A DNA stretch of 64,000 bases from the NCBI RefSeq assembly GCF_002127325.2, contig NC_035436.2, positions 119,836,771 through 119,900,770 of the forward strand, given 5' to 3'. Below the pieces are notes generated by a model. It was not told the origin of the DNA. It made no database searches and saw only the letters and a list, made by a program, of their open reading frames with translations. Below, piece by piece: positions 1-10,228 of this stretch (positions within the stretch are counted from its first letter, which is position 1; each line of letters opens with the position of its first letter). A program made the translations under genes and the position numbers. This stretch comes from Helianthus annuus (Eukaryota; Streptophyta; Magnoliopsida; Asterales; Asteraceae).

Positions 1-436
1 GTGGCGTTAGCAGCTGCCAGCCCTAATATCTGAACTTGCGCGTTCCACCAGGTTAGCGCGATTCCTTCCAACGTGCCAGTGGCGTACTTGACCCTACGAG
101 CCTCAGGGCATTCACACATCTCGAATACTGACTCGAGCTTCCCAACCCAATGGAGTAGTCCCACTGCTCCTTCTGTGCCACTGAATGTGCTTGGACGACA
201 GTCCATGAAGTTCTTGAATGTGCAGACAGGTTGCTGTGTGTTCTGACCCGTTGCGCAAGAAAGATAGGTCAAGGTTAAGCGCGAGAGTTGGGTCACGAGA
301 GTAGGATCTAACATCCTAGGATAGGTTTGGAATAGCAGGTTATACCTCCTGCTTGTGCGGCTGCAAGCGCCGCAGCAACTTGTTCGTTAATGAGAGCCGT
401 CAACTGGGCTTGAGTCATGTTAACACGTCCAGACAT
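1..436 (-). pseudogene. Ty3/gypsy gag, N-terminal fragment (runs off window)
   Basis: Read on the minus strand, the ATG at 436-434 opens with MSGRVNMTQAQLTALINEQV, a gag start I recognise from plant gypsy elements. The opening frame stops at 308. A shifted frame then gives a retrotransposon-gag stretch containing FKNFMDCRPSTFSGTEGAV, then LESVFEMCECPE and TLEGIALTWWNAQVQ, the usual capsid-like motifs, up to the window edge. Gag forms the virus-like particle. At least one frameshift lies between about 345 and 250, so the copy is dead here. The leader, PBS and 5' LTR to its right place it as the first gene of a minus-strand element whose pol would lie outside the window. Confidence 0.85.
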
Positions 437-732
437 GATCGAGTAGTAAAAATAGCGTACGTGAGAATGGTTCGCGAGTAGTGCGATGACAGAAGAGTGT
501 AAGCACATAGGTATTCTCATGTAATAGTGTCATGTGTATCTAAGCATACTACGAGCAAAGTTCTATGTAGTTCTAACAAGCAGGTAATAAACATAAACCT
601 TATTACCTAGGATGTCGAGTCTTGCACGTGGAGCGAAGCGTCGTTGTGGATCGTTGAGAGCACTGTTCTGGTTATAGTTCGGTTTTAATAAAAACGTTTT
701 TCCCATATTAAAACCAAGTTCTCTATAACCAA
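437..732 (-). other. Untranslated leader of the minus-strand gypsy element
   Basis: This is sequence between the gag start and the primer-binding site. I see no ORF of note in the element sense. It begins right after the PBS and would hold the 5' untranslated RNA and any packaging signal. Confidence 0.6.
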
Positions 733-746
733 TGGCTCTGATACCA
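733..746 (-). other. Primer-binding site (tRNA-iMet type)
   Basis: The minus strand reads TGGTATCAGAGCCA, complementary to the 3' end of plant initiator methionine tRNA. It lies three bases inside the LTR end at 750, the normal place for minus-strand DNA priming. It fixes the orientation of the element: 5' LTR to the right, gag to the left. Confidence 0.9.
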
Positions 747-1219
747 ATCTGTCACACCCCCAAAATCCACCTGCGGAGTATCACCGCTTGGGAGCGTGAC
801 TGACCAGGATCAAGCCACCAATCATATAGAACAATATATATATATATATATATATAGTAAAAGTAATTGTCATTAAACCAAACCAAATCCATATGAAAGG
901 TGTTCCAAAACATAAGTAAGTTATCGTTGTTTAGCGGAAGCGTATAATTAAAACCCATCACAATAAAGTATCAAATGTCGTAAGTGTTTAACAAGACAAT
1001 CACGATCCAAGCCCACAACGACCAGCTCCTCCCTGTGTAAGCTCCATGTATCTAACGACCTACAAGGCATGTAACAGAGGATCAATAACTAGTTGAGCGA
1101 GTTCACAGAAAGTAAATGCGTAATAGTAAGTTCGTTTGTAACATGTGGCTCTACTGGGCCGATAGTACGTTCTATTGGTGGGGGCTTCCCATGTTGTATA
1201 ACCACTAGACTATTCGTAA

Positions 1220-1530
1220 CCATAAGTGTTCTTCATAACCGAGAACAGTAGTACGTACAAGCTTTACATAGGTTTACGTAAGTATCCTTCACAACCGAGG
1301 ATAGTAGTAAGTATAAATACACGTAGGTTTTACGTGAGTATCCTTCACAACCGAGGATAGTAGTAAGTATAAGTATACATAGATTTTACGTAGGGGTCCT
1401 GCACAACCGAGGACAGTAAGAAGCATATGCATATGTGGGCTTTACGCATGTGTCCTGCACAACCGAGGACAGTAAGTAGTATAAGCATACGTAGGTTTAC
1501 GTATGTGTCCTGCACAACCGAGGACGCTGG
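1220..1530. repeat. Tandem repeat, about 57 bp unit, about 5.5 copies
   Basis: Units share the core CACAACCGAGGA followed by a spacer with AGTAGTAAGTATAA and GTAGGTTTTACGT. Cores begin near 1230 (diverged), 1286, 1346, 1407, 1456 and 1512. The last copies drift from TCCTTCAC to TCCTGCAC. The related LTR at 3367-5718 has a different tandem repeat in the corresponding region, so this part turns over quickly. Confidence 0.8.
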
Positions 1531-2149
1531 TATGGTAGTCTAGTGGTAGTGTCAGTATGAATCTATTCAACCTTATTCCTTCAATCCCATTCCCAACCCT
1601 GGGAATCCCATGCCTTAGTAAGGGTGTGAACTCACCTTGGTTTGCTCGGTATGCTATGATCTAGGGTTTATCAAATGTCTAAGTCCGTTACACACGACCT
1701 AGGATATGTTGCACATGATACGATGTAAGTGTTTGCATCAAATTAGGGTTTGCAAATCATTGACATTCAAGCAGCTGTGTCTTGTGTGTTTATTGTGTAC
1801 ATGATGATATCACATAGAATGTTCACGCATGCAGAATCATACAGTTGCATTCAGTGTCATACGATTATACACATATAGAATCATACATCATGTAATCAGT
1901 TCATCGAATTCACATAATTCATGCGTCACGCCTTTGCTTTCACGGTTTAATCTTACGTGGATATTAATCTAATTGTCACTGTTAACATTCTTAATACATT
2001 CAGCAGTGTTAATAACTTTACAAGTTTAACGGAGTTGGTGGCTTAACACAGTAGCATACACATCTTAACAACTTCAACATCAAATAACACACATTCAAGG
2101 CTTCATTCTATCATCACACAAAGTCAGACAGAACCTTGCCCTTCTTAAA

Positions 2150-2660
2150 ACTCAGACAAGTGTGGGGGGGGGGGGGTTTCCCCTATTCAAAAGTCGGACC
2201 AAAGGTCCCTGGCATGAAACTCGGACCCTTATAGTGCCCTTAAAGGTCGGATATAAGGTGTGGGGGGGTTAAAACTCGGACATGGGGGTTTAGAGATTAA
2301 AAGTCGGACTAATGAGGCAAGGGCCAAGAAACTCGGACCTCATATGTTGTTTAAAGGTCGGACAGTGATCAAGGGGGTCACAAACTCGGACCCTACCTCC
2401 CTATTTCAAAGATCGGACAACAAGTCCAAATAAAAAGTCGGACTAGGGCCTCAAGCCCAAAACTCAGACATAACAAGCAGGAGACAAAGCTCGGACCATT
2501 TACTTCCTTTAAAACTCGGACCTTTGTTGATTAACAAAGTCGGACTACCCATTAGGGTTAAAGATCGGACATGTGTTCAATGTGTAGAAAACTCAGACAG
2601 TCTCAATCATGCACAAAACTCAGACAACTAACATTAGGGTTACGAAACTCTGACAATAAA
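2150..2660. repeat. Dispersed TCGGAC motif array in LTR1
   Basis: The motif AAA(C/G)TCGGAC, with variants such as AAACTCAGAC and AAGATCGGAC, recurs about every 20-35 bases, with roughly twenty copies counted by eye. Spacer sequences are not repeated, so this is not a simple satellite. In element sense the motif is GTCCGAGTTT or GTCCGACTTT. A matching array lies at 4550-4995 in the other LTR. Confidence 0.8.
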
Positions 2661-3724
2661 CAATACGTGAATTCCAATACAGAATCAAAAGGATCAAATC
2701 AGTTACGTTCTCTATGTTCAAGCAACCCTAATTTCGTTCATATCGACAGCAGATCTATAACAAATCAACCAATGCTTAACAACAACAATCATCACAAGAA
2801 TAATCTATCAAGTATGCAATAATCATCATCATAATCACAATTATCCAGAATCAAACCAAAATCACAGAATATTATATGAGGAACTAGGGTTTTTGTGAAC
2901 ACATAATCAAGAATCAAGAATTGATAATAATCAAGCAATCATTAAACAATAATCATTTACCTTGTGTTGATTCTAGAGCGAATGTGGAAACAAAAGTGAT
3001 AAATTGCCAATGATTTGGTGATGATTGCCAGAGAATGTGAACTACGTGCTTGGATTTTTGTGTGTGGTTTAGTGAAGGATTAGGGTTAAGTATAATTAAA
3101 TTTTCACTAATTACTCTACACACCCTGAATTACAATATCTTACACAAGCACACCATCTCACAACAATTTCACAGTTTCACCACCAAGTTCACATATTTGA
3201 CAAGTCTATCACAATTAACAAACAACCATGCACAATCACACGATACGATTCATTGCATCAAAACGTATACAATTCCATAGCAATCAATTGTGCAAATAAT
3301 TAACTACACAAACAATGAACGTGCAATAAATGCAAAATAGAAATCTTGGAAATTCGAGTTGTCACAAGGATCAAGCCACCAATCATATTGAACATGTAAT
3401 TAATATCAAGTAAAATAAATGCAAACCAATCATTCAATACGATAGGTGTTCAAAACATAATTATAGTTTCAAAGTGTAGCGGAAGCATAAGTATGAAAAC
3501 CCAATGTATAACATAAGTTCAAATGTTTAAATGTTTTAACATGGCATCCACGATCCATGCTCCACAACGACCTGCTCCTCCCTGTGCAAGCTCCATGTAT
3601 CTAACGACCTGCAAGGCATGTAACAGAGGATCAACAACTAGTTGAGCGAGTTCACAGTTTATAGTTCAGTAATTGTAATGGTATAGTAAGCCTTGTGTTC
3701 GTTCATTAAGTCATGTATCGTATT

Positions 3725-3970
3725 AGTTCGTATCGCGGCCCTCTAGGCATGTATGCAAAGATTAGGGAAAGTTTCCAAGCATTCTAGACTAGGTATGTTT
3801 GTATCGCGGCCACCCGGCACATGTGCAAAGATTTTAGCGCATAGTTTGCAGCCTTCCTAGGCATGTGTGCGAAGATTAGTCATATTATCGCAGCCAACCC
3901 TGGCATGTGTGCGAAGATCAGTCATATTATCGCAGCCAACCCTGGCGTGTGTGCGAAGATCAGTTCTATA
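3725..3970. repeat. Tandem repeat, about 42 bp unit
   Basis: Units contain ATCGC(A/G)GCC, then GGCATGTGTGC, then (G/A)AAGAT. The last copies, with cores near 3887 and 3930, are nearly identical (AGTCATATTATCGCAGCCAA); earlier copies are diverged. It occupies the place in LTR2 that a different 57 bp repeat occupies in LTR1. Confidence 0.75.
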
Positions 3971-4549
3971 AGCATCACTAGTCTAGCAGTATCATAACAA
4001 ATCACCTTCCTGACCCGAGCATAATATCACTACGTTCCATTATCTAGAGAAGTACAAATAAATAAATCAATCCCATTCCCACCCTGGGAACCCCATGCCT
4101 TGGCTGTGTGAACTCACCTTGGTTTGCTCGGTATGCTTAACTACGCTACACTACTTGTCCCAAATGGATCAAACACGTCCTAGCATGAGTACCAACATCA
4201 ATCAGTTTTCAGGCGCACCTAACCCACATACTTTACATACAATTAATTCATGTATTGCTCGTTCACATACCACACAATTATTGCGCAAGTAGCGTACATA
4301 TAGTTTAATTCATAATCAATTAACACTTCGGTCTAGTATTAGCAAGTAGTCACTTAGCATGCATTTGTTCAAAAGCGGGTTTAATCCATGATTTCATGTT
4401 CACAAGGCACGTGCACTTACCTTTCAATCCAAACAGATATGGGAAATAAACTTGTTTCATAAATACACAGACAAATAATATCAAAGTGCACATGCTATAC
4501 AACTACCTCGATTGACTACTAGATAAGATCAACTCTATATTTTATTCAT

Positions 4550-4995
4550 TCAAAAGTCGGACTTCACACCACCTCACAAAAGTCGGACCACCCATTCATT
4601 CTTTACTAATATTCGGACAAGGCAAAGCATGAAACTCAGACAACATTTCTCTTAGCAAAACTCGGAAAAAGAAGGAGAGGGGCTTCCCCTGTTTAAAAAG
4701 TCGGATAGGGGGGTATGGGGGGTTAAAAGCTCGGACAGGGATCGGGGCCAAAAGCTCGGAGCATAAGGGTGTCACAAGGTCGGATAGGGGAGTGGGGATC
4801 AAAACTCGGACCCCTATGCCTCTTGCCAAACTCGGACAAGGGCTTGAAGCCCAAAACTCGGACATCACAATGTTTAATAACTCGGACCAAGTGTGTTTAT
4901 ACAAAACTCGGACAACACTAGGTTAAAGCCAAAAGTCGGACCCTTTGCACACTTATAAAACTCGGACAACATATTATTCATTAAAACTCTGACTA
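4550..4995. repeat. Dispersed TCGGAC motif array in LTR2
   Basis: About sixteen to eighteen copies of AAA(C/G)TCGGA(C/T) at irregular 20-30 base spacing, counted by eye. It is equivalent to the array at 2150-2660 but with different spacer sequence, so the motif is better conserved than its surroundings. Confidence 0.8.
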
Positions 4996-5718
4996 ACAAA
5001 AAGTTCATACGTTCTTTGCATCGTAACAGTTACGTTTTCATATCATCACGACTAAGAAACCCTAGTTACATCGCATTCTGTCTAGCAGCAAATCAATTAT
5101 CAATCCAATCATGCTATCCTGACTTGTATCTTATATCAGGCAATTGGTCACACACTAAACTAAATCATTTCTAAATCATCAGAACTCAATCAAAACCACA
5201 AAAGTATCATATGAGAGCTAGAGTTTTCATGAACACATAATCAAGAATTGATAATGATCAAGCAATCAATTAGGGTTTACAAGTATTACAATAATCAATA
5301 AGCAATTACCTTGAATGATTCTAGAGAAAATGTGGAATCAAAAGTGATGAATGTCTTGTGCCAATGATGGTGGTGATGATGATTGCCAGAGAAAGTGAAA
5401 GTACGTGCTTGGATTTTTTTTTTTGTGTGAGGTTTAGTGAAGGATTAGGGTTAAGTATCATATAAGTTTCACTAATAACTCTACACACCCTTAATTATTA
5501 TATTTTACAATAGTACACCATCTCAAACAGTTTCACCACCAAGTTTATATATTTGACAAGTCTTTCCCAATTAACACATAACCATGCATAATCACACAAT
5601 ACACTTCATTGTATCCAAACGTTACAGTTCCATAGCCAATTATGCAAATAAACAACCAAACAATAAATGAACGTGCAATAAATGCGAAGTAGGAATCTTG
5701 GAAATTCGAGTTGTCACA

Positions 5719-6578
5719 ATGCTAATGCCGATCACATGTTATACTGTACGTGCAGGGTGCACCTATAAGCAGTTTCTAGACTGCAAGCTAGTCAACTTTG
5801 ATGGCACAGGAGGTGCTGTCGCCTTTGTTCGTTGGGCTGAGAAAACTGAATCTGTTCTTCGCATGAGCAAATGCGCACTAGACCAGCAAGTCACCTATAT
5901 CTCTGGGCTATTCTTGGATGGAGCCCTATCTTGGTGGAATTTGCAAGTACAGACACTTGGTGAAGCTGCTGCCTACGCGCTGACCTGGACCGAACTGAAG
6001 GAACTTATGCGCAAAAAGTACTGTTCCCGAGCTGAAATCCAATGATTGGAAACAGAGTTCTGGCATTTAAAAATGGAAGGTCCAAAGATCGCAGACTACG
6101 TTCAGAGGTTTCATGACCTGTCGCATGTGGTACCCTACATGGTCACTCCAGAGTTCAAAAGGATTGAACGTTTTATTTGGGATTAGCTCCTCAAATCATA
6201 AGCATGGTGACCTCCTCCAAGCCTGCGACTGATTTGAGCGTGGCTCTCACAGAGGAAGCTATTCGCCTGAACAAGTTTGATGAAGCTGAGCCAAAGAAGA
6301 AAGAGACTCACGTCGAGTCAGCAGGAGGTAACAAGCGGAAGTTTTCGAACTTCAAGCAAGGCACCAGTGGTGTTGTCAAGAAAGGAGAAACAAGCATGCC
6401 AGCACAGGTTACAGCTGGTAGTGGAAAGAAAGGAAAAGGATATCTGGGCACCCAGCCCAAGTGTAATACCTGCCAACGACACCATTCTGGCCATTGTTCT
6501 GTGAAAGTATGCGAAACATGTGGAAAACCTGGCCACTTGAAGGATTCTTGTTGGGCCACTGTTGGCCAGGGAGGTTAG
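5719..6578 (+). pseudogene. gag of the Tekay-like element, broken
   Basis: The reading frame enters from the insertion junction, giving DCKLVNFDGTGGAVAFVRWA and then LDGALSWWNLQVQ, typical retrotransposon-gag motifs for particle assembly. A TGA at 6043-6045 interrupts it. A one-base loss near 6175-6180 (TTTGGGATTAG) shifts the frame. It resumes with GLAPQIISMV and a basic region, then the zinc-knuckle-like CNTCQRHHSGHC and CETCGKPGHLKDSC, before a TAG at 6576-6578. A further CCHC knuckle, CFNCGDLGHYKRNC, lies downstream in the same frame. The N-terminal part is cut off by the junction at 5719. Confidence 0.9.
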
Positions 6579-7541
6579 AGAGGATTCGGAAACAGTAATA
6601 ACAACCGGGGTGGGAATGGAAATCGCCCACAAGGAAACAATGGAGGTAATGGGAATCGAGGCAACAATGCTAACCAAGCGGGCGCTATGAATCGTAACCA
6701 GAGGAGTAATCAAGCGGGTGGAAACGGGCAGAGATCCGGATGCTTCAACTGTGGTGATCTTGGGCACTACAAGAGGAACTGCCCAGGGTTGAAGCAAGCC
6801 CCTGGAAGAGTGTTTAATATCGAAGCGAGAGAAGCGCGCCAGGATCCCAATGTCGTCACTGGTACGTTCCCTGTAAACCAACGCTATGCATCCGTTTTAT
6901 TTGATACTGGCGCCGATTATAGCTTCGTGTCGTTAGAGTTTAAGAATATGCTTGGTTTAGCCGCTAGTAAGTTAGATATTCCGTACTCGATCGAATTGGC
7001 CAATGTAAAGTTAGTAGAAGCCAACGAAGTTATCAGAGGCTGTGTGATCGAACTGGGAGAGCGTGAGTTTGCTCTGGATCTACTACCAGTCCAGTTGGGA
7101 AGCTTCGACGTGGTGGTAGGAATGGATTGGTTATCAGGCAACAAGGCTGAGATAGTTTGTCATGAAAAGGTTGTTCGTATCCCAACCGAAGATGGTGAAA
7201 CAATTGTGGTTCATGGAGAGAAGCGTGAGACGCCTTTGAGAATTATCAGCTGCTTGAAAGCGCGAAAGTGTTTGCAGAAGGGATGTGCTGCCTTCCTGGC
7301 ACACATTGTAGATAAGAAAGCTGTTGAGCCAAGAATCGAAGACATCCCTGTCGTGAGGGAATATCCAGAAGTCTTCCCAGAAGACTTACCTGGATTGCCA
7401 CCTCAGAGGCAAGTAGAGTTTCGCATCGATTTAGTTCCGGGCGCCGCGCCTGTGGCTAAGGCACCCTATAGACTTGCTCCGTCTGAGATGCAGGAACTGT
7501 CGACACAACTTCAAGAGTTGCTAGACAAGGGATTTATCTGA
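6579..7541 (+). pseudogene. Gag C-terminus, aspartic protease and RT lead-in
   Basis: This continues the frame of 6177-6578. An Asn/Gly-rich linker leads to the CCHC knuckle CFNCGDLGHYKRNC (about 6741-6782), which binds RNA. The retropepsin follows with active-site VLFDTGADYSFVS (about 6895-6933) and the later VVVGMDWLSGNKAEIVCH. The segment ends with LPGLPPQRQVEFRIDLVPGA, the usual approach to RT, and stops at TGA 7539-7541, where related elements read an Arg (CGA) before [10 protein letters not shown]. That stop is most simply a C-to-T change at a CpG. Protease would cut the Gag-Pol polyprotein inside the particle. Confidence 0.9.
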
Positions 7542-10193
7542 CCAAGCTTCTCGCCTTGGGGAGCTCCAGTTTTGTTTGTCAAGAAGAAGGACGGTAGCTT
7601 TCGAATGTGTATTTACTACCGGGAGTTGAACAAGTTGATGATCAAGAATAGATACCCTCTGCCAAGGATTGATGATCTGTTTGACCAACTGCAAGGTTCA
7701 AGCTTTTATTCAAAGATCGATCTTCGATCTGGATACCATCAGTTAAGGATACAAGAGGAGAGTATCCCAAAGACAGCCTTCAGAACTCGTTATGGACACT
7801 ACGAGTTCTTAGTTATGCCGTTTGGGTTAACAAACGCACTTGCAGTGTTCATGGATTTGATGAATAGGGTTTGCAAGCCCTACTTGGATAAGTTCGTGAT
7901 TGTGTTTATCGATGACATCTTGATTTATTCAAAGACGAAGGCTGAGCATGAACAGCACCTAAAAGCTATTTTAGAGCTACTGAAGAAAGAACAGTTGTAC
8001 GCCAAGTTCTCTAAGTGCGAGTTTTGGCTACGAGAAGTACAATTCCTTGGGCACGTGGTAAATGGAGATGGAATCCACGTGGATCCAACCAAGATCGAAA
8101 CGATCAAGAATTTGGAAACGCCAAAGACGCCAACCGAAATTCGACAATTCTTAGGTTTGGCTGGTTACTACCGAAGATTCATTGAGGATTTTTCAAAAAT
8201 CGCCCAACCATTGACGCTCCTCACGCAGAAAGATAAGAAGTTTGATTGGGGAATCAAACAGGAAGAAGCGTTCCAGATATTGAAAGATAAGCTTTGTAAT
8301 GCGCCGATCTTATCGCTACCGGAAGGTACAGATGATTTTGTGGTATATTGCGACGCTTCGCGTCAAGGATTGGGTTGCGTGTTGATGCAACGCCAAAAGG
8401 TTATTGCTTACGCGTCACGCCAGCTGAAGGTACATGAAAAGAACTATACCACTCACGATTTGGAGCTTGGCGCAGTGGTTTTTGCTTTAAAGATCTGGAG
8501 ACACTACCTTTATGGTACGAAGTGCACAATCTTCACAGATCATGAGAGCCTACAGCACATATTCAACCAGAAAGAGCTGAATATGAAACAAAGACGATGG
8601 GTTGAGTTGCTGAATGATTACGACTGCGAGATAAAGTATCATCCAGGGAAGGCGAATGTGGTCGCCGATGCCCTAAGTCGAAAAGAGAGGATCAAGCCCA
8701 TAAGGGTTAGGGCTTTAGAGATGATTATTCAGACCGATCTTTCCTTGCGCATTCGTGCCGCGCAGAAAGAAGCCCTCAAGGAAGGAAACCTTGAAGAAGA
8801 ATATCTCTGTGGGATGGAGAAGTTATTGGTACCAAACAAGGAAGGAACGTTATGTTTCAAGAAAAGGATTTGGGTTCCTTTGTTTGGAGGTTTAAGGAAG
8901 GTTATTTTCGATGAAGCTCACAAATCGCGGTACTCTATCCTCCCAGGAGCGGATAAGATGTACCAGGACCTTAAAGATTACTACTGGTGGCCTAGGATGA
9001 AAGGCGATGTTGCTGTCTATGTGAGTAAGTGTTTAACATGCGCTAAGGTGAAAGCGGAATACCAGAAGCCCTCAGGACTTCTGCAACAACCGGAAATTCC
9101 CAAGTGGAAGTGGGAACAAATCTCCATGGATTTTATTACGAAGTTGCCAAGAACGCCAAAAGGCCATGACACTATTTGGGTAATAGTGGACCGATTAACG
9201 AAGTCAGCACACTTCTTACCTATCAGAGAGAAGGATAATACGAGCAAGCTGGCCGAAATTTACATGAGAGAGATTGTTACACGCCATGGAGTACCTCTCT
9301 CAATCATTTCTGATAGAGACGGAAGGTTCATATCAAGAATTTGGCAATCCTTCCAAGAAGCTTTTGGCTCGCAATTGAATATGAGCACCGCGTTTCACCC
9401 GCAGACCGACGGTCAAAGCGAGCAGACGATTCAGACTTTAGAAAACATGCTGAGAGCGTGTGTTATGGATTTGGGCGGTAGCTGGGATAAGCATTTGCCT
9501 TTGGTCGAATTTTCATACAACAACACCTACCACACCAGTATTGGTGCCGCGCCATTCGAAGCTTTATATGGCCGCAAGTGCAGATCATCGCTTTGTTGGT
9601 CTGACGCAGGTGATAGACAGTTGGTTGGTCCTGATGTGGTCCAGGAAACCACAGATAAGATTGCACAGATCCGAGATCGCATTAGTGCGGCTCGTGACCG
9701 TCAGAAAGCCTTCGCGGATCGAAAAAGGAAGCCTCTGGAATTTGAGGTAGGAGATATGGTTTTGTTGAAGGTATCACCCTGGAAGGGTGTGGCACGCTTC
9801 GGGAAGCGTGGAAAGTTGAATCCGCGGTATATTGGTCCGTTCAGAATTTTGGAAAGAATTGGGCTAGTAGCATACAAGCTGGACTTACCTGCTGAACTGA
9901 ATGGAGTTCACGATACATTTCATGTATCCAATTTGAGGAAGAGTCCGACGCAAGATACCGTTGTCATTCCTACCGACGAAATTCATGTTGACGACACGCT
10001 CCACTTCGTTGAAGAACCCGTTGAGGTTACTGAATGGAAAGTGAACAAGACCCGCCGGAGCAGTGTCAAGCTTGTCAAGGTTCATTGGAATGCCAGACAT
10101 GGTCCTGAATATACCTGGGAGCGTGAGGACCTGATGAAAGAGAAATACCCCCACTTATTTCCTAAGAACCCTGCATCTAGAAGCAGAACTTAA
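7542..10193 (+). pseudogene. pol: reverse transcriptase, RNase H, integrase, chromodomain
   Basis: An 873-codon stretch (first Met 7572) stays open in the frame of the upstream protease. RT motifs are [11 protein letters not shown] and the catalytic [10 protein letters not shown] (about residues 111-120). RNase H has [12 protein letters not shown] (Asp about 261), FTDHESL and DALSR. Integrase has a zinc region ending CLTCAKVK and a D,D,E core with MDF (about 520), SDRDG (about 582) and GQSEQ (about 618). The C-terminus has [12 protein letters not shown] and a chromodomain-like end ([19 protein letters not shown]), which in chromoviruses steers insertion to heterochromatin. The zinc-region His normally in IHPG is Leu (ILPG), so the finger is probably impaired. 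The stop at 7541 separates it from protease. Confidence 0.95.
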
Positions 10194-10218
10194 AATTTCG
10201 GGACGAAATTTTTCTAAC

Positions 10219-10228
10219 GGGGGGAGAA
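10219..10228 (+). other. Polypurine tract
   Basis: GGGGGGAGAA directly precedes the LTR start TGTGACA at 10229 and follows AATTTCGGGACGAAATTT, a block recurring near the PPT of the other chromoviruses in the window (near 52270 and 59570, in reverse). It primes plus-strand DNA synthesis. Confidence 0.9.

Larger units (their letters stand above)
750..3366 (-). repeat. 5' LTR of minus-strand Ty3/gypsy element (LTR1)
   Basis: The plus strand runs from TGTCACACCC to GAGTTGTCACA, so in element sense the LTR starts TGTGACAACTCG and ends GGGTGTGACA, with TG...CA ends and extended terminal similarity. Length is about 2.6 kb. The PBS adjoins it at 733-746. Inside are a tandem array of about 57 bp units (1220-1530), a dense array of TCGGAC motifs (2150-2660), a 13-base G run at 2164 and a short AT run near 836. 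Many blocks recur in the neighbouring LTR at 3367-5718, for example the block around 1020-1085 versus 3553-3637. Confidence 0.85.
3367..5718 (-). repeat. Second LTR of the same gypsy family, 3'-truncated (LTR2)
   Basis: It starts at AGGATCAAGCCACCAATCAT, matching LTR1 from about 806, and runs to the same right end, GAGTTGTCACA, at 5718. The outermost roughly 55 bases of LTR1 (750-805) are missing, and LTR1's own right terminus is fused there. A younger element inserted near the 3' end of an older LTR would give this, in which case the lost tip lies left of the window; unequal recombination is the alternative. Its tandem-repeat zone differs from LTR1. At 5718 it abuts the gag of a plus-strand element. 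Confidence 0.8.

Noticed and set aside
733..746. TGGTATCAGAGC matches as tRNA genes
   Set aside because: They are 14-16 base primer-binding sites next to LTR ends, with no tRNA cloverleaf around them.
2150..2660. Short repeated motif with unique spacers resembling a CRISPR array
   Set aside because: The motif is only about 10 bases and degenerate, spacing is irregular, it lies inside a plant LTR and no cas gene is near.
4596..4904. 102-codon minus-strand ORF
   Set aside because: It lies within the TCGGAC array; the apparent Pro/Leu-rich protein is a by-product of the repeated motif.
6318..6881. 187-codon minus-strand ORF
   Set aside because: It is antisense to the gag and zinc-knuckle region, which has clear protein motifs on the plus strand. 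Low-complexity gag sequence often leaves the other strand open.
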